In this document: positions 1 through 7,393 of the stretch, one piece after another
Layout of the letters: every line of letters begins with the position of its first letter
How positions within the stretch are numbered: the stretch's first letter is position 1
Source: Marinitoga sp. 38H-ov
GTDB taxonomy: Bacteria; Thermotogota; Thermotogae; Petrotogales; Petrotogaceae
Direction of reading: 5' to 3'
DNA: 50,077 bases
Assembly: GCF_011057715.1 (NCBI RefSeq)
Contig: NZ_LNGH01000044.1
Span: 1 to 50,077, forward strand
Notes under the pieces: model-generated
Database searches by the model: none
Told to the model about the DNA's origin: nothing
The model's input: the letters and a program-made list of their open reading frames with translations, nothing else
Translations under genes and position numbers: made by a program

Positions 1-988
1 CGTATAATCCCTTTGGATATATTTCCCAACCCATTTCTGTTTTTGGTAAATTACCTTCAACATGCTTAAATTTCAATGAATGATTTTCATCATATGCTAT
101 CAATTGTCTGGAATAATAATTTACTCCAAAAAAGTCTATTTTTTGAGATATAATATCAAAATCATTTTTTGGTATGTCTATTTTCATATTTTGTAATGAA
201 ATAACTGCTTCTTCTGGATATTTCCCAAATATTATTGGATCATGATACCATCCATTTATATATTGATCAACTAGATTTGCAGCTTGTATATCTTTTTCAT
301 CATTTGATACCGGTTCAATTTTACTTACTACATTTGTAATACCTATTTTTCCATCTTTTACTGTTTCTCTAAATACAATAACAGCTTTACCGTGTGATCT
401 TAATAAATTATGAGCTACATAAAATGACTCTTGAAAATTTCTATGCCCCGGTGCATGTTCTCCAGTAAAATATCCTAAAAATGAAGAACACCAAGGTTCA
501 TTTAAGGTTATCCAATGTTTAACTCTATCTCCTAGTTTGTTAAACATTAATGCTGCATAATCTTGAAAATAATTTGCTATATCAGGATTTAACCATCCAT
601 TCTTCTCTTTGTATAAATACAATGGTAAATCCCAATGATATAATGTAATAAAAGGTGTAATATTATTTTCTAATAATTTGTCAACCAGTCTTTGATAAAA
701 ATCTATTCCTTTTTCATTTGGTTTAATACCATCAGTCATTACTCTTGGCCATGAAATAGAAAATCTATATGCATTAACACCAATTTCTTTCATTATTTCA
801 ATATCTTCTTCGTATCTATTATAATGATCACAAGCAACATCTCCATTATCACCATTTTTAGTTTTACCTGGGGTATGAGAAAATTCATCCCATATCGATA
901 AACTTCTTTCTTCTATCCCACCTTCAATTTGATATGATGCTGTTGCTGTTCCAAACTTGAACCCTTGAGGGAATTCGCTTTTTTTCAT
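1..988 (-). CDS. GH1 family beta-glucosidase, C-terminus cut by window edge
   Basis: This is a glycoside hydrolase family 1 enzyme, which removes terminal beta-linked glucose (or a related sugar) from short oligosaccharides in the cytoplasm. The start is the ATG at 988, behind a GAGGT ribosome binding site. The N-terminus has the GH1 opening F-x-F-G-T-A-T-A-S-Y-Q-I-E-G. The motif TLNEP places the acid/base glutamate at residue 164, the usual GH1 position. The visible 329 codons end in E-M-G-W-E-I-Y-P, just before where the nucleophile motif (T/I)ENG should lie, so the nucleophile is outside the window. It is the last visible gene of the importer operon, 4 bases after the ATPase gene, which suggests that the importer brings in beta-glucosides. 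The exact substrate cannot be read from the sequence. Confidence 0.93.
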   Translation of the reverse strand, partial: MKKSEFPQGFKFGTATASYQIEGGIEERSLSIWDEFSHTPGKTKNGDNGDVACDHYNRYEEDIEIMKEIGVNAYRFSISWPRVMTDGIKPNEKGIDFYQRLVDKLLENNITPFITLYHWDLPLYLYKEKNGWLNPDIANYFQDYAALMFNKLGDRVKHWITLNEPWCSSFLGYFTGEHAPGHRNFQESFYVAHNLLRSHGKAVIVFRETVKDGKIGITNVVSKIEPVSNDEKDIQAANLVDQYINGWYHDPIIFGKYPEEAVISLQNMKIDIPKNDFDIISQKIDFFGVNYYSRQLIAYDENHSLKFKHVEGNLPKTEMGWEIYPKGLY

Positions 989-992
989 AATA

Positions 993-1898
993 CTACCTCA
1001 CTTTCACTATATGATTCTCTTCAAATTCATAGTATTTATTATCATAATTTTTATTATTAATATAAAATTTTTCAATTTCTTTTTCAACTGTTTCTGGTAT
1101 AAACTGCTCATTTGAATCCCATTTTTTATCTATTTCTGGAACAGAATTTAATATCATTTTTGTATAAGGGTGAATAGGATTATTATATACACTATACGTA
1201 TCACCTTGCTCTACTATTTCTCCTTTATACATTATTAAAGATTTATCGCTTAAATAATATCCTAAAGATAAATCATGCGTAATAAATATAATAGACATTC
1301 CTGTGTTTCTTCTAATATCTGATAATAAATTTAAGACATCTATCCTTGTAGAAGCATCTAACATACTAATCAACTCATCAGCCACCAATATCTTTGTATT
1401 CATCAATAAAGCTCTTGCTATTAATAACCTTTGTAGTTGGCCACCACTTAATTGATGAGGATATTTTCCTAAAATATTTATAGGATTCATGCCAACTTGA
1501 GTTATAACTTTTTCAATTTTTTCATTTCTATTTTTTTCTTCAGGATAAAATCTATCAAAAATCATTTTAAAAACCCTATCAACTTTAAATAAAGTATTAA
1601 AAGAAGAGAATGGATCTTGAAATATCGCCTGTACATTTCTATAATATTCTTTTATATCTTTTAATTCCCATATATTTTTATTAAAAAAATATATATATCC
1701 ATATGTAGGTTTCAATAATCTTAATATCATTTTTCCTACAGTTGTTTTCCCGCTCCCACTTTCTCCAATCAAAGATATTATTTCACCTTTCTTTATTTTA
1801 AAAGAAACATTATTTACGGCTTTAAATCTTTTGTTTCCAAAAAAATCTTGCCCAAATTCTTTTGTTACATTTTTTAATTCCATATATATTTCACTCAT
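993..1898 (-). CDS. Oligopeptide/oligosaccharide ABC transporter ATP-binding protein, OppF/DppF type (system 1)
   Basis: One of the two ATPases that power the family-5 importer encoded here. It has Walker A GESGSGKTT, signature LSGGQLQR, Walker B ILVADELISMLD and the switch histidine in ITHD. It lacks the C-terminal cysteine cluster of its partner, which is typical of the OppF subunit. A GTG at 1907 would add three residues, but it lies inside the AGGTGA ribosome binding site. The ATG at 1898, six bases after AGGTGA, is the better start and gives an 8-base overlap with the upstream ATPase gene. The family name says 'oligopeptide', but the following beta-glucosidase and the well-known use of this transporter type for sugars in Thermotogales make an oligosaccharide substrate more likely. 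Confidence 0.92.
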   Translation of the reverse strand: MSEIYMELKNVTKEFGQDFFGNKRFKAVNNVSFKIKKGEIISLIGESGSGKTTVGKMILRLLKPTYGYIYFFNKNIWELKDIKEYYRNVQAIFQDPFSSFNTLFKVDRVFKMIFDRFYPEEKNRNEKIEKVITQVGMNPINILGKYPHQLSGGQLQRLLIARALLMNTKILVADELISMLDASTRIDVLNLLSDIRRNTGMSIIFITHDLSLGYYLSDKSLIMYKGEIVEQGDTYSVYNNPIHPYTKMILNSVPEIDKKWDSNEQFIPETVEKEIEKFYINNKNYDNKYYEFEENHIVKVR

Positions 1899-2862
1899 TA
1901 TTTTCACCTACATTCCAACAGGCAACTTGATGTCCATCTTCATAACTTTTAATAGGTGGATTTTTTAAACATTTTTCATTTGATATTGGACATCTAAATC
2001 TAAATCTACAACCTTCTTCTATATTTAAAAGATTTGGCGGTGTTCCTTTAATACTTGATAACTTTTTTTCTTTTATTCTAATATTACTTTTTGGTATTGC
2101 ATTTATTAGAGCTTTGGTATAGGGGTGTTTAGGATTAGATAATATAGTTTCTGTTTTTCCTATTTCTGCTATTCTTCCTGCATACATAATTAAAATTCTA
2201 TCAGCTATTTGATTAAGTACCGCTACATCATGAGTTATAAATATCATAGATTTTACTATATTCATATCCCTGAATTTAACTAACATATTACATACAAATC
2301 TTTGAGAACTAACATCTAACGCTGAAGTTACTTCATCAGCAATTAATAAATCTGGATCTAATAAGGTAGAAATAACCATAATTACTCTTTGTTTCATACC
2401 TCCTGATAATTCAACAGAATACCTTTCTATTATATCTGGATCTAAATTGACCAATTTCATTCTTTTTTTTACTTTATTAAAAAAATCTTTATTGGGTTCT
2501 ATTCCATGTTCTTTCACTAAATCAGAAATAAATATTTTTATTTTTTTTGTGGGACTAAAAGCATCCATAGCATATTGAGGAATAATTGAAATATTTTTAT
2601 ATCTAATATTTTTCATTTCTTTTTTTGATAAAGACATAATATTAACATCATTTAAAATTGCTTCTCCAGAAATATAATTCATAGGTGGTTTTAATAATAT
2701 TAAACTATTCCCTAATGTACTTTTACCACAACCTGACTCGCCCGCAATACCTAAAATTTCCCCTTCATTTATATGAAATGTTACATCATCTATAGCTTTT
2801 ACATATCCATTTAGAGTTTTATAATAAATTTTTAAATTTTTGACGTCTAAAACTTTGTTCAT
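1891..2862 (-). CDS. Oligopeptide/oligosaccharide ABC transporter ATP-binding protein, OppD/DppD type (system 1)
   Basis: Second ATPase of the importer. It shows Walker A GESGCGKST, signature LSGGMKQR, Walker B LLIADEVTSALD and ITHD. The C-terminal tail has the OppD cysteine pattern C-x5-C-x6-C followed by a fourth Cys (in CRFRFRCP...KC...VAC), which in studied DppD/OppD proteins holds an iron-sulphur cluster. The start is uncertain. A GTG at 2871 overlaps the permease stop as GTGA but sits only 2 bases from the GGGAG ribosome binding site. The ATG at 2862 is 11 bases away and gives the normal N-terminus MNKVLDVKNL, so I chose it. The gene is embedded in the binding protein, permease, permease, ATPase, ATPase operon. 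Confidence 0.92.
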   Translation of the reverse strand: MNKVLDVKNLKIYYKTLNGYVKAIDDVTFHINEGEILGIAGESGCGKSTLGNSLILLKPPMNYISGEAILNDVNIMSLSKKEMKNIRYKNISIIPQYAMDAFSPTKKIKIFISDLVKEHGIEPNKDFFNKVKKRMKLVNLDPDIIERYSVELSGGMKQRVIMVISTLLDPDLLIADEVTSALDVSSQRFVCNMLVKFRDMNIVKSMIFITHDVAVLNQIADRILIMYAGRIAEIGKTETILSNPKHPYTKALINAIPKSNIRIKEKKLSSIKGTPPNLLNIEEGCRFRFRCPISNEKCLKNPPIKSYEDGHQVACWNVGENNE

Positions 2863-2867
2863 TAATA

Positions 2868-3719
2868 TCACATCTCCCGCAATTTAGGATTAAATACTTC
2901 ATCTAAACCTGTATTTATGAAATATAAGGAAGTTACTAATAAAGTAATAACTAAACCAGGTATAATAGCCCACCACCACATACCAAGCTGGATTGCATTC
3001 CAGTCTCTAGCAACTTGCATTATTAATCCTAACGATATTCCTTTTGTAGGACCTAATCCAATAAAATCCAAAGTTACTGCAGATAAAATTGCTCCTCCAA
3101 ATTGAAGAATATAAACCATAAATATATATGAAAACATATTGGAAGCAATATCTTGTAAAATTATTTTTCTAGTTGGCAATGCAGAAATTCTAGATAAATT
3201 TACAAAATCTTTATTTTTTATAGACATTGTCAATGATCTAATAGCTCTTGCTGTCCAAGGCCAATTAGTTAAGCCTATAATCACACTTTCAAAAACCATT
3301 CCTCTAAAAGATAAATATGCTGAAATTATTATCAAAATAGCTAAAGTAGGAATAACTAACATTATATTTGTTATCATCATTAAAGATTCATCTACCCATT
3401 TACCTTTATATCCAGATAAAAAACCAATAAAAAGACCTATTATCGTTGCAAGAGTTCCACCAAAAAAGCCAACAAAATAAGAGCTACGTAATCCATATAC
3501 CAATTGTGTATATAAATCATGACCAAAGATATTTGTCCCAAGCCAAAATTCTTTACTTGGCGGCATATATCCTGGCCCAGCATATTCTAAAGGATCATAT
3601 TTTGCAAAATAAGGCCCTATCAGACCTAATAGAAGAAAAAAAACAAATATAATTATCCCTATAACTACTTTTTTATTTTTTAAAGCAAAATAAAAATGTT
3701 CATATTTTTTAAAATTCAT
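2868..3719 (-). CDS. ABC transporter permease, OppC/DppC type (system 1)
   Basis: Inner-membrane permease subunit of the family-5 importer, 283 residues, with about six hydrophobic segments. The N-terminal part has the OppC-type signature P-x-x-E-F-W-L-G-T-N-I-F-G-H-D. The middle has the cytoplasmic loop (residues about 155-180, around TARAIRSLTMSIKNKDFV) that contacts the ATPases. It ends F-N-P-K-L-R, as in the family. The ATG follows a GAGGAGGT site lying within the end of the preceding permease gene, with a single base between the two genes, so translation is likely coupled. It pairs with the OppB-type permease just upstream. Confidence 0.92.
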   Translation of the reverse strand: MNFKKYEHFYFALKNKKVVIGIIIFVFFLLLGLIGPYFAKYDPLEYAGPGYMPPSKEFWLGTNIFGHDLYTQLVYGLRSSYFVGFFGGTLATIIGLFIGFLSGYKGKWVDESLMMITNIMLVIPTLAILIIISAYLSFRGMVFESVIIGLTNWPWTARAIRSLTMSIKNKDFVNLSRISALPTRKIILQDIASNMFSYIFMVYILQFGGAILSAVTLDFIGLGPTKGISLGLIMQVARDWNAIQLGMWWWAIIPGLVITLLVTSLYFINTGLDEVFNPKLREM

Positions 3720-3720
3720 T

Positions 3721-4710
3721 CTAAACCTCCTCGATATAAGAATATCTTATTCTCGGATCAATAAATACATATATTATATCTACAATAAAATTACCAACTA
3801 AAACCATTATTACAATAATTAAAAAAATTCCTTGAATTAAAAAATAATCTTGATTTTGTATTGCTTGTAGCAATAAAAAACCCAAACCTGGATAAGAAAA
3901 AACACTTTGTGTCGTTAAAGATCCTAAGATTATTGTTCCTAATTGCAAAGCTAATCCTGTTACCTGAGGTAAAATAGCATTTCTATATGCATAACTTCTA
4001 ATTAATTTATCAGATGCCCCTAATGACTCCATATATTTAGAATAATTTGATCCCATCTCGTATATAATCATATTTCTCATACCTATTGCCCATCCACCCA
4101 TCATTACTAAAAATAATGATAAAAATGGCAAAGCTAAATGATATAAAAAATCCAAAATAAATTCTAATGTAAATGAAGGAGTTATTGTATAACTATATGC
4201 ACCTGATAACGGAAAAATTGGTATTATAAAACCTAAAACCCAAGCCATCAATAAAGCCATCCAAAAATAAGGTGAAGATGTTAAAAAAAAGAAAATTGGT
4301 ATAATAGAATTATCTGTTTTTTTATTTATAGCTGCTAGAGCTCCTAATTTATTTCCAACAATCCAGCTTAATATAATAGCTGGAACTAATAATAAAATAT
4401 CATATATTATAGATCCTTTTATTATTTCTACAACGCTTTTTGGATACAAAAACACACTAACTCCCAAGTCTCCTTTAAATAAGGAGATCCAAAAATTAAT
4501 ATATTGCTTCCACAATGGTTGATCTAAACCAAACGCTTTAGTAAAATACGTATTTAATTTTTCCGTTGCTTCAGGAAGTCCTGAAAATCTTGATAATAAA
4601 AGAGAAACTGGATCCCCAGGCATAAATCTAGGAATTGCCCAATCAATAGAAACTGCTACAAAAAATGTTATTAAATATATATAAATTTTTTTTCTTAAAT
4701 ATTTTCCCAT
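3721..4710 (-). CDS. ABC transporter permease, OppB/DppB type (system 1)
   Basis: First permease of the importer, 329 residues. It has an N-terminal membrane segment, the OppB hallmark R-F-M-P-G-D-P just after it, then five more hydrophobic segments and the ATPase-coupling loop around residues 215-245 (YMESLGASDKLIRSYAYRNA). It ends D-P-R-I-R-Y, typical of OppB. The ATG lies 7 bases after an AGGAGG site. A GC-rich hairpin sits in the gap between the upstream binding-protein gene and this gene (4735-4758). That would fit the usual need for much more binding protein than permease. Confidence 0.93.
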   Translation of the reverse strand: MGKYLRKKIYIYLITFFVAVSIDWAIPRFMPGDPVSLLLSRFSGLPEATEKLNTYFTKAFGLDQPLWKQYINFWISLFKGDLGVSVFLYPKSVVEIIKGSIIYDILLLVPAIILSWIVGNKLGALAAINKKTDNSIIPIFFFLTSSPYFWMALLMAWVLGFIIPIFPLSGAYSYTITPSFTLEFILDFLYHLALPFLSLFLVMMGGWAIGMRNMIIYEMGSNYSKYMESLGASDKLIRSYAYRNAILPQVTGLALQLGTIILGSLTTQSVFSYPGLGFLLLQAIQNQDYFLIQGIFLIIVIMVLVGNFIVDIIYVFIDPRIRYSYIEEV

Positions 4711-4734
4711 TATTATCCTCCTACTTATTTATAT

Positions 4735-4758
4735 GCTCCAACTCTTTTGAGCTGGAGC
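4735..4758 (-). terminator. Intercistronic stem-loop between binding-protein and permease genes (partial terminator or mRNA stabiliser)
   Basis: Outer stem GCTCCA/TGGAGC, one A-C mismatch, inner stem CTC/GAG and a TTTT loop. On the minus-strand transcript it lies 12 bases after the binding-protein stop codon and has no U-run behind it. It is therefore more likely a 3' stabiliser or leaky attenuator than a full terminator. Confidence 0.6.
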
Positions 4759-4770
4759 GGTTTTATATTT

Positions 4771-6456
4771 TTATTTTACAGATTTTAAATTTAATAACAT
4801 AATGTTTCCTCCAACTTGCCATCTACCTCCCCATAATGATGGCCAGGCTACAGGGGTTTCTTCAATAGGATAATTTGTCCAATATTTTTCATTTGCTTGG
4901 AACCACATTCCGTTATACCAAAGAGGAATGACTGGCATTTCTTCTAAAAATATTTTTTCGATATTAGATGCAATTTCTTTTCCTTTTTCTTCATCTTTTG
5001 TTCTATTAAATTCATTTACTAAATCAAATAATTCTTGATTAACGTATCTTCCCCAATTTCCACCATATTCTTTTTCATTATTTACTTGATTTGATTCAAA
5101 TAACCAATTAAAATATGTCCAAGGGGTAGATGAAACATTACTATTGAAATTATTAATTAACATATCAAATGTTGCCGAATTCATATCTTCCATGTATTTT
5201 CCATAATCAGGGAATTTAGGTTCAGCTTTAATTCCTATTTTTTCAAAATCAGCTGAAATATTTTTTATAGACTCCATCCAATCTGTCCATCCAAAAGGAA
5301 CAATAATTGTTAAGTTAATTTTATTACCATCAGGCGTTTCTCTATAACCATCATTGTCAATATCCTTATAACCTGCTTCATCTAAAATTTTATTTGCCAT
5401 AGCCGGACTATATGTAAATCCATACTCTTCTACTATCTTTTCATCATAATACTTCATCCATGATTCAATTGGTAAAAAACCTAAAGGATTTGCTTTTTCC
5501 ACCTGAAATTCAAAAACTCTTCTTATAATAGGAGAAATATTAATTGAATAAGCTAATGCTTTTCTAAATTTAGGATCATCCATTGGTTTCTTTCTTGTAT
5601 TTAAAAATAATAATGCGGTATTATCTGATAACATGTAGGGTGCATCTTTAAACCAGGTTTTTATACCGTAAATATTTTTAACTGATGGAACACCTGGCAA
5701 AAAGAAATTACTTACATCTAATTCACCTTTCATCAACATACCTAATGCAACATTATTTGAGAATATTTTTAATTCAACTAAATATTTTGGTGCTGGAAGG
5801 CCAAAAATATCTTTACCCCACCAATTATCATTTCTTTTGAAAATCATTCTATCATCTGTTTTATCATAGGCCAAATACATACCAGAACCAATAGGATTTT
5901 CATTTGCTAATGTAACAACATCATCTATAGGGTATTTTTCCCAAATATGTTTAGGTATTATAGAAATTTGATATAACTGATAATTCCATTCATGATATCT
6001 TGGGTCCGAAAATTCAAAAACAAGTTCTGTGTTACTCAATTTTTTTATATTTTTCATCCAATTCCATATAGAAGAGTAAGTAATTCCCGTGTTCATTTTA
6101 GCAATTTCAAAAGTATAAATAACATCTTCTGCATTTAATATTTCTCCATCTGTCCATTTTAAATTATCTCTTAATTTTAAATAATAATGTGTATTATCTT
6201 GCCAATAACCTTTTTCAGCCAACCAAGGAATAAATTCATTTGTTAATGGATCGTATGCAAATAATGTTTCATAAATCCCCCCTACTGTTCCTGGAACAGC
6301 CGCCCATGGCGTTAACGGATTCCAGTTAGAAGGAGCATTCCATAATCCCCCACCAAAGAAAAATGTTTCTTCACGTTTCAATGTTTCAGAATATGATGTT
6401 ACGGTTAAAACCAATAGCATAAATACAATAAAACAGTTTTTCCAAAAAGATTTCAT
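4771..6456 (-). CDS. Extracellular solute-binding protein, family 5 (OppA/DppA type), system 1
   Basis: Exported substrate-binding protein of the importer, 561 residues. The signal peptide covers about residues 1-23 (basic start, hydrophobic stretch F-I-V-F-M-L-L-V-L-T-V, then S-Y-S-E). The mature part has the SBP_bac_5 pattern, including L-x-D-N-L-K-W-T-D-G-E near residue 110 and A-E-D-V-I-Y-T-F. The many Trp and Tyr residues (for example G-G-G-L-W-N-A-P-S-N-W-N) suit stacking on sugar rings, as in the oligosaccharide-binding members of this family in Thermotogales. The ATG is behind AAGGAGG. It is the first gene of the operon and its promoter region carries palindromes, so the operon is probably repressed until substrate is present. 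Confidence 0.93.
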   Translation of the reverse strand: MKSFWKNCFIVFMLLVLTVTSYSETLKREETFFFGGGLWNAPSNWNPLTPWAAVPGTVGGIYETLFAYDPLTNEFIPWLAEKGYWQDNTHYYLKLRDNLKWTDGEILNAEDVIYTFEIAKMNTGITYSSIWNWMKNIKKLSNTELVFEFSDPRYHEWNYQLYQISIIPKHIWEKYPIDDVVTLANENPIGSGMYLAYDKTDDRMIFKRNDNWWGKDIFGLPAPKYLVELKIFSNNVALGMLMKGELDVSNFFLPGVPSVKNIYGIKTWFKDAPYMLSDNTALLFLNTRKKPMDDPKFRKALAYSINISPIIRRVFEFQVEKANPLGFLPIESWMKYYDEKIVEEYGFTYSPAMANKILDEAGYKDIDNDGYRETPDGNKINLTIIVPFGWTDWMESIKNISADFEKIGIKAEPKFPDYGKYMEDMNSATFDMLINNFNSNVSSTPWTYFNWLFESNQVNNEKEYGGNWGRYVNQELFDLVNEFNRTKDEEKGKEIASNIEKIFLEEMPVIPLWYNGMWFQANEKYWTNYPIEETPVAWPSLWGGRWQVGGNIMLLNLKSVK

Positions 6457-6490
6457 AATTAACCCTCCTTATATGATATTAAACAATTTC

Positions 6491-6526
6491 ATTGTAACAT
6501 GAAAAATGTTTCATGAAAAAATTTCA
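6491..6526 (-). promoter_or_regulatory. Promoter with extended -10 and overlapping palindromic operator for the system 1 operon
   Basis: On the minus strand TGTTACAAT (6499-6491) is an extended -10 element; no good -35 is present. Overlapping it is the perfect inverted repeat CATGAAA-AATG-TTTCATG (6498-6515), followed by a second one, TGAAA-AAA-TTTCA (6514-6526). The motif TTTCA recurs at 6487, 6509, 6522 and 6532. A repressor bound here would block the polymerase. The regulator is not identifiable inside the window. Confidence 0.5.
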
Positions 6527-6639
6527 ACTAGTTTCATATATTGTTTTATATCTATTTATTTTTAAATAAATTAATAAATCTTATTTGTTTGCATATTTTT
6601 AATATTTTAGTAATAAAGTTAATTAATACTATTTTATAG

Positions 6640-6668
6640 TTGACAATAAAAAAGAAAAATGTTATAAT
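6640..6668 (+). promoter_or_regulatory. Consensus sigma-A promoter of the TetR gene
   Basis: TTGACA (6640-6645) and TATAAT (6663-6668) are separated by exactly 17 bases, a perfect match to the housekeeping promoter consensus. Transcription should begin near 6675, directly before the palindrome at 6678. Confidence 0.85.
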
Positions 6669-6677
6669 CAAAAAAAA

Positions 6678-6690
6678 TGACCGGAGGTCA
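6678..6690 (+). promoter_or_regulatory. TetR operator, site 1 (TGACC-N3-GGTCA)
   Basis: A perfect 5-bp inverted repeat, TGACC-GGA-GGTCA, placed about +4 to +16 relative to the expected transcription start of the TetR gene. Its centre also supplies the GGAGG ribosome binding site. The same half-sites recur at 7359-7371 before fabK, which makes it the likely autoregulatory operator. Confidence 0.7.
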
Positions 6691-6700
6691 GATATATTAT

Positions 6701-7333
6701 ATGCCAAGACAAAATTATAATGAAGATCAAGTACTAAAAAAGAAAAAATATATAATGGAAATTGCAAAGGATATTTTTTACAAAAAAGGGTATGAAAATA
6801 CGTCTATGATTGAGATTGCTAAAAAGGCAAAGATGGCAAAAGGTACTATATATTTATATTTTTCTAGCAAAAAAGATTTATTTTTTTCTTTAGTATATGA
6901 AGGGTTGAAGATTTTAGAAAAAATGATAAAAAATAGTATAAAAATATCTAAAAATGGATTAGATAAAATTTTAAATATGGGAAGAGCATATATACTATTT
7001 TATAGAAAATATCCTGAGTATTATAGTTTTATAATAAAATATGAATCGGAAAAAGCTGATTTAAACTCTAGTGAAGATTTTGTTATTAATTCTTATGAAA
7101 AAAGTGAAAAAATATTTGATATCTTAAAATTAGCAATTAAAGATGGAATAAATGACGGAACAATTAGAAAAGATATTGATATTAATAAATTATCTTTATT
7201 GCTATGGTTACAAACAGTTGGTATAGTACAGCAATTTGAATTAAGAAAAAAAATGTACGAAAATTGGACAGAAGATTTTTCAACAATTTTAGATTTTTAT
7301 ATAGAGTTTATGGAAAAAACTTTAAAAAAATAA
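6701..7333 (+). CDS. TetR/AcrR family transcriptional regulator, likely of fatty-acid genes
   Basis: A 210-residue one-domain-plus-HTH repressor. The N-terminal DNA-binding part is typical of TetR: A-x-x-x-F-x-x-K-G-Y-E-N-T-S (residues 22-35), then the helix-turn-helix I-A-K-K-A-K-M-A-K-G-T-I-Y-L-Y-F (39-54) and K-K-D-L-F. The C-terminal ligand part is helical and unconserved. An in-frame ATG at 6677 would give eight more residues, but it starts almost at the transcription start and has no ribosome binding site. The ATG at 6701 gives the usual start MPRQ, with GGAGG 13 bases before it, slightly far. Matching palindromes stand before this gene and before fabK, so control of fabK-acpP and of itself is a sound inference. 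The ligand may be an acyl-CoA or acyl-ACP, but nothing shows this directly. Confidence 0.88.
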   Translation: MPRQNYNEDQVLKKKKYIMEIAKDIFYKKGYENTSMIEIAKKAKMAKGTIYLYFSSKKDLFFSLVYEGLKILEKMIKNSIKISKNGLDKILNMGRAYILFYRKYPEYYSFIIKYESEKADLNSSEDFVINSYEKSEKIFDILKLAIKDGINDGTIRKDIDINKLSLLLWLQTVGIVQQFELRKKMYENWTEDFSTILDFYIEFMEKTLKK

Positions 7334-7358
7334 TATTGTTTTTTATTTTAAAATTAAG

Positions 7359-7371
7359 TGACCGATGGTCA
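7359..7371 (+). promoter_or_regulatory. TetR operator, site 2 (TGACC-N3-GGTCA), before fabK
   Basis: TGACC-GAT-GGTCA is a perfect inverted repeat with the same half-sites as 6678-6690. It follows a weak -10-like TAAAAT (7349-7354) and lies 22 bases upstream of the proposed fabK start. Repression of fabK-acpP by the neighbouring TetR protein is the simplest reading. Confidence 0.7.
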
Positions 7372-7393
7372 TTTAAAGAAAGGGTGAATACTT

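Noticed and set aside
2917..3652. Three plus-strand open frames within the OppC-type permease gene
   Set aside because: They lie opposite a clear permease gene, have no ribosome binding sites and no family features; AT-rich antisense frames are common here.
6552..6767. 71-codon minus-strand frame across the TetR promoter region
   Set aside because: It overlaps the perfect promoter and the start of the TetR gene, and its hydrophobic residues come from AT-rich non-coding DNA.
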